Shown one piece after another: positions 10,668 through 22,082 of a stretch of DNA of 64,000 nt. Source of the DNA: Impatiens glandulifera (taxonomy: Eukaryota; Streptophyta; Magnoliopsida; Ericales; Balsaminaceae); assembly GCF_907164915.1 (NCBI RefSeq), contig NC_061867.1, positions 41,462,338 through 41,526,337 on the forward strand, read 5' to 3'. Made by a program: the position numbers and the translations under genes. The notes below the pieces were generated by a model that worked only from the letters and a program-made list of their open reading frames with translations, did no database searches and was not told the DNA's origin. Every line of letters begins with the position of its first letter. Positions within the stretch are counted from its first letter, which is position 1.

Positions 10668-12340
10668 ATGGGAAGAAATAAAAGCAATAAAATAAGAAAG
10701 TTAGAGAATTTGTGATGGAAAGTTTAATGGAGGTAGCTGAAAAAGAAATCGATAGGATTGCTGAAGAAATTATTAATGAAAAACAAAAATGCAACAAAGG
10801 TAAAGAACCAATAACTGATATAAATTCTGAAGAAAATGCAATAGGAAAACAGGGGAGAAATGAAGGAATATGGAAGGTTGGGTATAATGAAAGAGCAAAC
10901 CTCTTTGAACTTAAAAATCAAATCACAAAGCTACTAATGCATGAAAAGAAAGGAGAGATTGTGTTCAACAAAGAGAAAATACAGCAATCAACCGTCTAAT
11001 TAAATATATATTATCTTTAATATTGGAACCTACTGAAGAAGAAAGAATATGAAAAGATAGTAAACTGATCAGTGGAAATAATGAAGGAGATAATGAAGTC
11101 CCCAAAATTAAAGACCTATACTATCAAGAGCAATTCCAACTGGAAGGTAAATAAAGTCTGGAAAAAGAATACAGAAAAGAAAGCAGAAGATCATGCATAC
11201 AAAGGTCAAATCTACTTAGGTGAGTTTAAAACAAAAATTGAGATTCTTAACTGTCCTTTTGAATTTAAATTGCCTACTGAAGAGGAGGAGAAATGCGTCA
11301 AAGATTGAGAAAATGTAGTTGTTGGGAACTACATAGGAAAAAACTGTATATCTTTCCCAGATACTAAGGAATCACTAATGAAACAATGATAGCATAAGGG
11401 ACTGGAGAAGGTTTCTGTAAACATCCATGATCTCTATTTTCTACAATTCAAAAAATGAACAAACTTGGATGATATATAAAAATTTGGCATACTTATATTG
11501 GATTCAACGGTATGAAGTTGGAGAGATGGTCTAAAGAATTGAGACTTCTAAGCAATCCAAAGGAACAACCCAAATATGGTTCAAACTTAGGAACATCTCA
11601 ACACACATGTATAATGCAGAAGCTCTAAGTCACTTTGCTAGTCTATTGGGGAAACCATTATATATGGACCCAATTACAGAGGGAGGAGAGAACCTTACTT
11701 TTGCTAGAATAAGCATTGAAGTGCATCCTCAAAGTACACTGTCAAAGTACATGACAATTATTGATAGGAAGGGAAAGTCCACGGTCATGGAAATCTCATA
11801 TGAATGGAGGTCAAACATGTGTGCTTTTTGCAATACTTTCCAACATGTTAATACTAAATGTGAAAAAGAAATTGAGGAAGAACAAAAAATCATGAAAGCC
11901 CAAAAAGAAAAAAAAGCATAAAAAATCATGAAAGCCCAAGAAGAATGAAAGTCAAGGATAGTGATAAAATAGACAAAAATGTGGAAAATGAGAAAGAAAG
12001 AAAGAAATAATTCTGAGAAAAAAGAAAACAGTGAAATAAATAAAGTAAAGGGAATCAAGGTAAAGAGAAAAAGAAAATTTTCTATAATGCAAAAGATTAT
12101 GATGAAAATGGAATATGAACTTCGAGTTGTTGTTGAGAAAACTCAAGAGGAAAACACTAGAATTTCAAAGCTGAAATAGAGAATTCTAAAACCTAAAAAG
12201 AAGATACCAAAATCGATGTGGAGTCTGAAACTGAAACTGAAGTTGAAGATAAGGAAGACAGGAATATATAAATTCAATTTGAAGATAACAAGAGTAAAAG
12301 TCCTGAAATTCTCAGAAATAATTATTTCTATCAAATCAGA
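10668..12340 (+). pseudogene. LINE copy B ORF1, multiple stops and frameshifts
   Basis: The start MGRNKSNKIRK at 10668 matches the starts of copies C and D. A stop follows within 16 codons, then open pieces at about 10715-10999, 11072-11308 and 11607-11921. Recognisable blocks include WKVGYNERANLFELKNQITK, SPKLKTYTIKSNSNWKVN, IHDLYFLQFKK and SHFASLLGKPLYMDPITEGG. The zinc knuckle MCAFCNTFQHVNTKC keeps its C-x2-C-x4-H-x4-C pattern (about 11817-11862). The C-terminus is Lys/Glu-rich low complexity with more stops. DUF4283-like region and knuckle are as in other plant LINE ORF1s. It is not functional. Confidence 0.88.
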
Positions 12341-12518
12341 ACGATTGAGATGGTTAGGTTTGAATGTAGTATTTTATGTTTGTAATCTCTGATTTTTAAA
12401 ATGCATGAATGTTACTAATAAGTTTTTTAGAGTCTTTTGATTGTAATCTTTAATCCTCCTACTTTGATTAAAGAAATTGTATTAACCGTTTCCCAAAATA
12501 AATAAATTATAAAATATA

Positions 12519-12893
12519 ATTTTATCATTTCTATATTTCTAATTAATTGATTTTAGGTCATATAAATACTTATATCTTTCTTTAACAATTTGTAAAAACA
12601 AAAGTGCACAACCATAGTTATATTCTAACTCCAAACAAAATTAACATTAAAACATTTCAGCATTGGGCGAATGATCTCCAAAAATAATATAATCATCAAA
12701 ATATTTGAACTTATAAGAATTTGATAAAATAGTTATAAGAAAAATATATTTTGGACTATCATACTAAAATAAAATTAATATAAAAATATATAAATTCTAA
12801 AATGTAATTGATATTTATTTAAAAATGTATAAATTTATGCATCACCTTCCCTACCGATAATTTAGGAATAATATTGAATAATATGGTGAAATC

Positions 12894-12933
<40 letters not shown>

Positions 12934-13393
12934 AAATAATATCAATAAAATTAATATTATTAAAATAAAAAATTAAACAATTATAAAAAAAATATTTAAA
13001 AATAATATATATAATTAAATAAAATAATATACGTGATAATTAACATAGCTCTCTCTTCTTTAAACATAAAAAAATTACATCAAAAAAAAGAAGAACTGAA
13101 TTACTATGTAAAATGAGACAATTCAAGATAATTATTGTCGTTATGTTATGGTGCTTGAATATGTATCACTCCGAGATAGACTTCAACTTCCAACCTCATA
13201 TGGATATTAGATTTTTCATTCCGAGATGGAGGAATCATCAAGCTAACCACTATTCTTCCTAGAGATAAGATAGACACAAGACAAACAAAAATCCAAAATT
13301 TGCAATGCCAACGACCGAATACCTCCACTAATCTAATTGTCTTCCTTACTAATTTGCATGTTCTCCCGCCAAAGATATATGTTACCGTCATCT
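12519..13393. other. AT-rich spacer, no gene seen
   Basis: Contains a pure (TA)n stretch at about 12899-12930 and long A/T runs. The minus-strand ORF 13146-13415 has no recognisable family and lies partly in the duplicated segment that begins at 13394. Confidence 0.5.
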
Positions 13394-14211
13394 TCAAGGA
13401 GAAAGAGGATATCACAGATCCTCCTACATCTAAAAATCTTTAATTAACTGGAGAAGTTAATAATTGAATCCAAAATCTGCTACACTGAATTTATTGAGTT
13501 TGGGATGGCTAACCAACTTCCTCCAACTGGCCTGATTGTCTTCCTTACTCTCTTGTCGGCCATCTCCACCTCCATCTTAGTCGACTTCTCACCTATGAAT
13601 TGCAAAAGAATCTTGATTTGTCTCGACGTCTTTCTAAACTCAAGCTAATAACTAAAATATCTATGTAAACATATGAATTGCTTTGAAGTTGTTTTTTGTG
13701 ATTTGTAGTGGTTATTATGAACATTCTATTTTTTTCTAAAGTTGAAAATAATCTTATTATAAAATTATATTATATATAATCCATAAACCCAAATTTGAAC
13801 CAATAATTAAAAAAATTGGTCAAAAACTTCTCATAACAATAGACAACATAATAAACATAGATCTCATTATTCATTTGTAAACAATAATGAAGATTTTATC
13901 AGAATAGCATTAAAAATACATAAACAAACAATCAGTCTTTCAAACAAACATTTTCATACTTCATTTCTCACATGTAAGTACTACAACAACCATCTTCTTA
14001 AACTTCTTCACATTTATCTGCATAGTTCAAGTTGATTTATATTTGACAATAGATCAAATATAGATCTCATTCATTTGAAAACAATAATGAGGATGTTATC
14101 TCAATAGTATCAAAAAGCATAAATAAACAATCAGTCTTTAACTTGGTCGTTCATTCAGCTGTAAAACTTGATTAGAAAGTTAGGGTTTCTGTTTTACCAT
14201 GTTATTCAATA
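13394..14211. repeat. 818-bp segmental duplication, copy 1
   Basis: Nearly identical to 17015-17832, with only scattered substitutions and single-base indels. The last 70 bp (14142-14211) are the first 70 bp of LINE copy C, including the CTTGGTCG start, so the duplication arose after that LINE insertion. A minus-strand open stretch at about 13478-13650 (also in copy 2) reads as a plausible but unrecognised peptide (GEKSTKMEVEMADKRVRKT). Confidence 0.92.
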
Positions 14212-14777
14212 AGACTAGAACAAATTAAATTATTGTGTTCTAATTTATTTTATATATAACATTTGTATAATGAATATACAAATTAATGTTTCTTGAGAAA
14301 ATTTTCATATCAAAATATATTAGCTTATAAAACTAAGCTTTAAAAGCATAAGAACATATGTGTTAATAATTAAACATATTTATATGTAATAAAGACTTAT
14401 CTTTATTTGTTGATTCCTTAAGATGAATCTTTTTCATTTTTTTTTCGAAATGAACATCATCTCTTTCGCAACACCGGGACTCGTATTTCTGAAACATCAA
14501 AGACAAAGATTTTCGACGGCAAAAGCTACTAAATAACTTAGCACACGAAATTGTTTTAAGATTGTTAAAGGTCATCTAATTAATTAAGAAACAAATAATT
14601 GATGACATGAACACTTATAATTAGTTAGTTTTATATTTGATTAAAGTTAAACGGTCAACATTCTAATTAATTATTATGTATTTTATAAATGTATTTTTAT
14701 ATATATGAAAGTTTATATATATTTGTTTAAATAATATATGACATATTATTTATTTGATTATGTTTCTAAGTTATTAA

Positions 14778-14809
<32 letters not shown>

Positions 14810-17014
14810 ATATATTTGTTTTTGTTTTTGTTTTTGTCGTGGTGACTAAAATTAAAGAAACAATAATATATAATATCATATATATGGATATATTAAATTT
14901 GGTATAATATAATATATTTGATATACATTGTTTAATTGTATTATAAAGACTTATTTAATTTGATAATTTTGAAATCAAATAATTACAAGGAAAGTCTTGT
15001 TTAATTTGTGAATAATATAGCAAACATGCCAATATTGCGGGATGCAAACGTGCAACCGAAAATAAATGTTTAAGCGGCTTCGGCCAAAGATGTTTGAAAC
15101 ATTATGATTTCTTTTGTAGAAATCATGTGATATGGTGAATATTTATTTGATTAAATATTCTAATTTCTTTTATAGAAATTAAGTGTTCAAATAAATATTT
15201 TATTTGATTAAATATTTTAATTTTTTATGTAGAGATTATGTGAAGAATTATTTATATATGAATAAACATTCTAATCTCTTGTATACAAATTATATTTTAT
15301 TCAATTAAATATTTATGATATAGTTATCTTATTCATTGTATGATAAGTATAACAAAAAAAAATTGTAAAAGAATTGTGTGACAATTTCTTGATTTGAAAA
15401 TCATTGATTTAAATCATATAAGTGTGTGATTTAAAAAAGCGTACCAACACGAATGTGGAGGCAAATATTTTTATTGATTATAACACAAAAATAATTGTGT
15501 ATATTATGATAAATATAAAGATAATTTATTGTTAGAGAAATATGTTCTCTATAAAAGATAAAGTTGCGCAACTTTATAAAAAGAAATAAAATAACAAGAA
15601 AATGTCTTGTTTATATTTGCTGAGTTGGTGTTCAAATCGATATTTTAGATTTGAGGATTTTGAAATCAAGAAATGTGTCATAGTTTGACATTATTTTCAT
15701 AAAACTTTGAAGAACCAATGTCTTCAAAAGGATTTTATGAAATAAATGAAAAAGAAAGTTTATAAAGTCTTGATATGACTTATAACAAATTTTATAATAA
15801 TGATATGAAAATTTGATCATACTTTTATTAAAAAGTGGATGTGACAATTATATATATCAAGAAGATAATGAAAATTATTTCATTACGTGTCTTTTGTACG
15901 ATATTTTTATCGTTGAAAATTACGATAAAAATGATTAAATCCATAAAGGATATGAATTGCACTAAACGAAATATCATGTTATTATCAAATGATATATTGA
16001 TATTATTAAATGAAAGACTTTACGTTTTAAAGTGAATATGTTTACACTTAGAAGTGCAATCTACGTATGGAAATCTTCTAAGAAATTTATGATGGATAGA
16101 TTAAACGTTATAATCTATATTTTTGACTTATGTAAAATATTTTTATGTAAAATATATAATCGTTTACACGAAAGCAGAATAGTTCAAAGACATTTTGTCT
16201 ACTAGTTAGCCAAGTAAACAATATTTCCATAAAAAAAATTAAATGATAAGCATGTACGGATGACTATGCTTCTTATTAGAAGATGTTCCAAGGTTAACTA
16301 AGAATGTACCAACATAAATTTATAATTATTGTGATAATAATTAGAAATTGGACAAACTTAGAGTTAGTGACAAGTCTAGACATACACGTCTTAGACATAA
16401 TGTCATTAGACTATACTCTCTAATAAAGTTATCAAATTTGACTATGTAAGTCAAAGATAACATTGTGGATCCACTAATCAGATTGTTGAATAGAGAGATA
16501 GTTTGAAGTCTTGTGAGACATTAGCCTACTATAAGTTGGTATGAAGGAAAACCCAACCTATGCAAACTGGAGATCCCAAGAACTAGGTTCAATGGGACAA
16601 CCTAATTGTACTAACTTGGAAAGTTATTATTGAGGATTAATCCTATAACGAAACAATATATATTTTGACGAGGATAAGCATATCGCTTTTAATGATTCTT
16701 TGTGAGCAAAGATATCACCTATGTGAGGGAGAAGTGGGGCCGCTTCGAAAGAATTGCACGGCTCAATTCTAGACCCTCTCACAGAACCAGGCGCGTGTTC
16801 CATGGCCAAAACGGACACAACCATGAGAGCTTGACATGTATCAGGGAGAATTCTATGTGAAAGTGTGTAATCGTTTACACAAATGGCAGAATAGTTCAAG
16901 GACATTGAGTCTACTAATCGGCTAGTAAAGTTATATACTTTCATAAGGGAAGGTTCAAAGGGTTACACCTACCTATCCTATGTAGAATTCAACTGTTGAA
17001 CCTTTCACCGGGTA
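14212..17014 (+). mobile_element. Decayed Ty1-copia element between the 818-bp duplicates
   Basis: AT-rich, heavily mutated sequence. Around 16355-16515 the plus strand still reads the copia RNase H tail: DKSRHTRLRHNVIR, then after a frameshift VKDNIVDPLIRLLNREIV, matching the KSRHIRLRH ... SKDNIADPLTKGLNRE pattern of Ty1-copia. The following 3' untranslated part (16540-16980) repeats a phrase of about 85 bp (AATCGTTTACAC ... GCAGAATAGTTCAA) at 16150-16235 and 16862-16945. The stretch at 15020-15180 matches 33836-33980, and 15740-15870 matches 35800-35940, so a related copy lies around the 34-kb array. Termini are not resolved. Confidence 0.65.
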
Positions 17015-17832
17015 TCAAGGAGAAAGAGGATATCACATATCCTCCTACATCTAAAAATCTTTAATTAACTAGAGAAGTTAATAATTGAATCCAAAATCTG
17101 CTACACTTAATTTATTGAGTTTTGGGGTGGCTAACCAACTTCCTCCAACTGGCCTGATTGTCTTCCTTACTCTCTTGTCGGCCATCTCCACCTCCATCTT
17201 AGTCGACTTCTCACCTATGAATTGCAAAAGAATCTTGATTTGTCTCGACGTCTTTCTAAACTCAAGCTAATAACTAAAATATCTATGTAAACATATGAAT
17301 TGCTTTGAAGTTGTTTTTTGTGATTTGTAGTGGTTATTATGAACATTCTATTTTTTTATAAAGTTGAAAATAGTCTTATTATAAAATTATATTATATATA
17401 ATCCATAAACCCAAATTTGAACCAATAATTAAAAAAATTGGTCAAAACTTCTCATAACAATAGACAACATAATAAACATAGATCTCATTATTCATTTGTA
17501 AACAATAATGAAGATTTTATCAGAATAGCATTAAAAATACATAAACAAACAATCAGTCTTTAAAACAAACATTTTCATACTTCATTTCTCACATGTAAGT
17601 ACTGCAACAACCATCTTCTTAAACTTCTTCACATTTATCTGCATAGTTCTAGTTGATTTATATTTGACAATAGATCAAATATAGATCTCATTCATTTGAA
17701 AACAATAATGAGGATGTTATCTCAATAGTATCAAAAAGCATAAATAAACAATCAGTCTTTAACTTGGTCGTTTATTCAGCTGCAAAACTTGATTAGAAAG
17801 TTAGGGTTTCTGTTTTACCATGTTATTCAATA
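17015..17832. repeat. 818-bp segmental duplication, copy 2
   Basis: Partner of 13394-14211. It runs without interruption into LINE copy C at 17763, which here is complete. It includes one 17-bp arm of that LINE's target-site duplication (17746-17762). Confidence 0.92.
17746..17762. repeat. Target-site duplication, left arm, LINE copy C
   Basis: AAACAATCAGTCTTTAA occurs here and again, identically, at 19877-19893 directly after the A-run of LINE copy C. The pre-insertion sequence AAACAATCAGTCTTTAAAACAAA is preserved in the related repeat at 17546-17568. Confidence 0.93.
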
Positions 17833-19876
17833 GCTAGGGTTTCTGGTGTAACATGTTCTATAATTGTTTTGTTTTGTTGTTGTTTCTTATTCTTCATTAA
17901 AATAGGAAGAAAGAAAAGCAATAAGAATAAGAAAGTCAAAGAATATTTGATGGAAGGTTTAATAGAGACAACTGAAATTGAAATTGATAGGATTCTTGAA
18001 AAATTATCCAGGAAAAATAGGAATGCAACAAAGGTCAGGAACCAATTGCTTATAAAAATGCTGAAGAAAATGTAGCAAGAAATCAAGGGAAGAAATAAGG
18101 AATTTGGAAGGTTGGTTACAATGAAAGAGCAAATCTCTTTGGACTGAAAAATCAAATCACAAAGCTCCCGATGCACGCAAAGAAATGAGAGATTGTGCTC
18201 AACAAAAAAAAATGCAACAAACAACCGTCCAATTGAATGTACACTATCTTAAGGACTGAAATTTACTACAGAAGGAAGAGTGTAAAAAGATAGTAAAGTG
18301 GTCAGTTGAAATAATGAGGGAGTTGATGAAGTCCCCTAAATCTAAGACCTATACTATCAGGAGCAATTCCAGTTGGAGAGTAAACGAGGTCTGGAAAAAT
18401 AACACAGGAAAGAAAACAGAGGATCATGCTTTTAAAGAAAAAATATACTTGGGAAATGTTAAAACAAAAGTGGAGGTACTCAATTCTCCTTTTGAATTTA
18501 AATTGCCAACTGAAGTGGAAGAAAAATGTGTTAAAGAATGGGAAAATGTAGTGGTTGGAAACTACATAGGAAAGAATAGAGTATCATTCTCAGTCACCAA
18601 GGAAGCCTTAATGAAACAATGGGAGCAGAAGGGACTAGTTAAGATTTCTACAAATATACATGATCTCTATTTTCTGCAGTTTAAGAAAGAATCAAACTTG
18701 GATGATATTCTGAAAAATGGGCATACTTATATTAGATCAAATTGTATGAAGCTGGAGAGATGGTCTGAAAAATTAAACCTGCTAAGCAAACCAAAAGAAA
18801 TAGCCCAGATATGGTTTAAGCTTTGGAACATCCCAACACACATGTACAATGCAGAAGTTTTAAGTCACCTTTCAAGTTTATTGAGAAAACCATTATACAT
18901 GGACCCAATTACAGAAGGAGGAGAACAACTTACCTTTGCTAAAATAAGCATTGAAGTGCATCCTCGAAGTACGCTACCAAAGAACATGACAGTAGTTGAC
19001 AAGAAAGGAAAGTCTATAATCATGGAAATCTCATATGAATGGAGGTCAGACAGGTGTGTTTTCTATAATACTTTTCAACATGCTAGCGCTAAATGTGAAA
19101 AAGAAGTTGAGGAAGAGAATAAGATCTTAAAAGCCCAAGAAGAAGAAAAGCAGAAAAATGAAACGGGAGAATCAAGAATCAAGAATCAAAGAGCATATTG
19201 GGGAAGTTAAAGAAAATTAGCAAGGAAAAAATATAAAGGAAGAAATCAAGGAAGAATCAGAGAAGGAAGAAAGTAATGATGTAGAGGAAGAAAGCAAGGT
19301 AGAATCAAATATTGAAAAAATCAACGAAACTGATGAAATAGGGGATACTGAAGAAGATAAACCTAAAGACAATGAAGATGAAGAGGCAGAAGATGAAATC
19401 AAAAATACAACAGAGAAGAAAAATACAAAGGAAACCAAGGTTGTTGATCCTCAAACACGTAAAACTGAAATTGAGAAAAGTAGTGACAAAAGCCCTGAAA
19501 TCCTGAAGAAGAATGCATTTTATTATGTTAGTACGAGTTCATATAGAGGAAGATTAAACAATAAGAGCAGACAAACATCATCATCAGCTTCAATTCAATC
19601 TCCCTTTATGAAGAACGCAAGAAGAATGGGACATAGAAGAAGGCAATATGATTAAAATGCGGATATGGAGACAACATAGGTTGGGATAGCTAGATTGTAG
19701 TCTTTGTTAATTATAATTTGTGTTTTGTAATGTGATTTGACTGTCACCATTCAGAAACTTTTGGGTCTTTTGTTTGTCATCTTACAATCAAAACTATGAT
19801 TTATCTAGTTTTGATTAATGACCCCTCCCACTTTTGGACATTTTAATGAAATTGTGTTAAACCGTTTTCCAAAAAA
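17763..19876 (+). mobile_element. ORF1-only LINE derivative, copy C, with target-site duplication
   Basis: A 2.1-kb insertion bounded by a perfect 17-bp direct repeat. It begins CTTGGTCGTTTATTCAGC, carries a single LINE ORF1, a 3' UTR (19660-19870) and an A-run after AAACCGTTTTCC. There is no endonuclease or reverse transcriptase. The intact boundaries show it moved as an ORF1-only unit, or was 5'-defined and internally deleted before insertion. It resembles the 'half-LINE' situation known from mammals (HAL1), with mobilisation in trans by a full LINE; that mechanism is inference. Confidence 0.88.
17907..19655 (+). pseudogene. LINE copy C ORF1, best preserved of the four
   Basis: The start codon seems mutated (ATAGGAAGAAAG at 17904 where copies B and D have ATGGGAAGAAAT-like starts). 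The longest open piece is 18314-19210 (298 codons), which covers the DUF4283-like region: KIYLGNVKTKVEVLNSPFEF, WENVVVGNYIGKN, IHDLYFLQFKKESN, QIWFKLWNIPTHMYNAE and LYMDPITEGGEQLTF. The knuckle reads RCVFYNTFQHASAKC, so the second Cys is replaced by Tyr. A frameshift near 19200 separates a Glu-rich acidic tail that ends RRMGHRRRQYD with a stop at about 19655. RNA-binding role as for other LINE ORF1 proteins; probably inactive here. Confidence 0.88.
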
Positions 19877-20560
19877 AAACAATCAGTCTTTAAAACAAAT
19901 ATTCTCATGATGTTTCCTTACTTACTTGGAATTAGTGCACCAACATCTTCTTAAACTTCTCTAATCATCTGCACAATTGCATTTAATTTATAGTTAAAAT
20001 TCAAGGTAATAACTAAAAATTTTATTTCACTCATTTGATTTGAAGTCTTTTGTCATCTGTAGTAGTTGTTATGAACATCTTCATGCTTTCTAAAGTTAAA
20101 AATAGTCTTAGTATAAAACTAATTATATATAATCTATAAACCGCAAATTTAAACTAATAATCAAAAAAAATTGCCAAAAACTAATAATAACAATAGACAA
20201 CATAGTAAACATATATCTCATTCATTTGAAAACAGTAATGAAGATGTTATCTCAATAACATAAAAAAAACAAAAAAAAAAAAACAAAACAGAAACAAACA
20301 ATCATTCTTTAAAACAAACTTTTGCATGCTTCATTTCCCAAATATATGTACTCACCAGTCATCTTCTAAAACTTCTCCACATTCATTTGCACAATTGTAA
20401 TTGATTTACAACTAAAATTCAAACTAATAACTTACAAAATCTACTTTAACCATAAATTGTTTTCAAGTCTTTTGATTTGTCATATGTAGTTGTTGTTTTA
20501 TGAACAACCTTTTTCTTTCTAAAGTTGAAAAAATCTTATTATAAAAATAGCCTATAAACT
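19877..20560. repeat. Diverged tandem repeats of about 420 bp
   Basis: The first 17 bases are the right arm of the LINE copy C target-site duplication. From 19877 a unit starting AAACAATCAGTCTTTAAAAC runs about 418 bp and begins again at about 20295 (AAACAATCATTCTTTAAAAC). Related units with the same landmarks (CTTCTTAAACTTCT, TCTAAAGTTGAAAATAGTCTT, ATCTCATTCATTTGAAAACA) make up most of 13640-14140 and 17260-17760. So LINE copy C inserted into this satellite-like repeat. Confidence 0.78.
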
Positions 20561-20564
20561 TATA

Positions 20565-20700
20565 GAAAAAGCTTGCTTTGTCCCCGACATCTTCCTGGCA
20601 GAGGTAGTCGGACAGGGTTAAAAATCTAGAAGCCGCAACGGACATTCCTTTGGCCAATATGGGCATAAACTTGCAGAAGAACCAGTCATAACAACGACTC
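20565..20700 (-). other. Exon-like open stretch of unknown identity
   Basis: This short stretch is richer in G and C than its surroundings. On the minus strand it is preceded by TTTTCCAG at about 20704 (a splice-acceptor-like site) and reads YDWFFCKFMPILAKGMSVA and SRFLTLSDYLCQEDVGDKAS. The composition and acceptor suggest a captured exon fragment, but I do not recognise the protein and no neighbouring exon is evident. Confidence 0.3.
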
Positions 20701-22082
20701 TGGAAAATTAACTTAAAAATACTCTATCATTTGAAATTATAAACTTCAACTTACATAAAAGAAAAGATGAAAGGTCTTGATAATAACTTTTTAGTACAAA
20801 AAAAATGAGTGAAACAAGTAAGCGGCAAAAAAATAGTGCTCAACTTCCCACGACTAATTTCATGAATTATTTGGAGTAACATTTATTACCCATGAGAATT
20901 TGGATTTGAGCCCAACATTGTGAAAATATAGTTAATTGTCTAAATAACATTAGCTTTTTTTGGAATTAAAAAAAAAAATATATATATATAGTGATTTAGT
21001 AGTATTGTTACATAATCGTTTGAGATTTTCTAGACTTAAGAAAAGAATATCTGTGTGCGAGGAGCCAGACTCGAGATTTATGAGAATAACATACTTTATT
21101 GGCTATTTAACACGATATAGCTGACCTAGTCAACTATTTGTCAAAAAATAATATAAAAAAAAAAAGACAAATATTAATGTCAAAATAGAATAGTGAATAA
21201 ACAATGTCTTTAAAAAAAAATTACTAGAGTAATATATTTAAAAAATTATTTTAGTATTTTGATTAATCTTTTTAATATGTGGAATACATTGACAAAAATA
21301 TCCGAATAATAATAAAAAAACATTTAATAAAAAAATTCAAATAACCCAGTATAAAAAAAAAACTAATAAAACAAAGAATAAATGAGTCACACCTCTAACA
21401 TCTCAAATGAAAGTTATGATGATCTTAGAGCAACCCATTTAATAAAATAAAAAAAAAAACATTTATAGTATTTCTTAAATATAAACATATTTAACTAAGT
21501 GGTTTAAGATAAAAATATAAAGGTATTACTATTCTTACGTCCCAAACTTATTTTTTAATTATTTTTTAATTGTCAAAATTCATGTTTTTTTTAGGCTAGA
21601 AAGCCCAAAACTCGGAGCCGACTCTGATCATAAATGTTTGAATACTATTGACACTCCCTCAAAAACCAAACATTCAAAGAAAACCATATGTGAAAAGAAA
21701 GTTATTTATATTGCTCATTAAGCTACATATTTATAATTGAAAAATAAATATGTCCATCCAAACTCTCTATTTATGCATTTGAGGTGGAACAACATTTAAT
21801 TCAACAAACCTAACAATAATAGAATTAGTCATTTATCAAGAATTGATAATATCTTTATCGAAAAACAATTGCAGTGACATTATATATGTCCTAGACATTA
21901 ACTATCAAATTATATAATATTTAGAGTAAACTATAATTATCTATAAATAGACCAAAAATAAACAAATTGATCAAATAGATTAATAATGACCTTCCCAACA
22001 TATAATTTTTTTACATTGGTGTTGGTTTTTCAAAATTGGATATCTCAAGTCATATACTAAAAACCAGATTTAGTTCAATTCA
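20701..22082. other. AT-rich spacer, no gene seen
   Basis: Long A/T runs and no ORF with recognisable content. Nothing supports an RNA gene. Confidence 0.5.

Larger units (their letters stand above)
10257..12507 (+). mobile_element. ORF1-only LINE derivative, copy B
   Basis: The element has a 5' leader with many GGCACGATCGGCAC-like short repeats (10290-10520), then a LINE ORF1 related to copies A, C and D, then a 3' end (ATTAAAGAAATTGTATTAACCGTTTCCCAAAATAAAT, given here as two joined landmarks: AAATTGTATTAACCG and TTTCCCAAAATAAAT) that closely resembles the 3' end of copy C. No ORF2 sequence lies between ORF1 and the A-rich tail. A possible 11-bp duplication TATAAAATATA flanks it (10246-10256 and 12508-12518), but it is AT-only and therefore weak evidence. 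Confidence 0.75.

Noticed and set aside
16627..16944. 105-codon minus-strand ORF
   Set aside because: It lies antisense to the 3' untranslated region of the decayed copia element; no family resemblance.
17823..18224. 133-codon minus-strand Phe/Leu-rich ORF that looks like a membrane protein
   Set aside because: It is antisense to the Lys/Glu-rich LINE ORF1; AT-rich antisense frames give hydrophobic shadows. The same applies to minus-strand ORFs at 97-366, 904-1116, 1273-1623, 11729-12058, 19217-19438 and 23564-23929.
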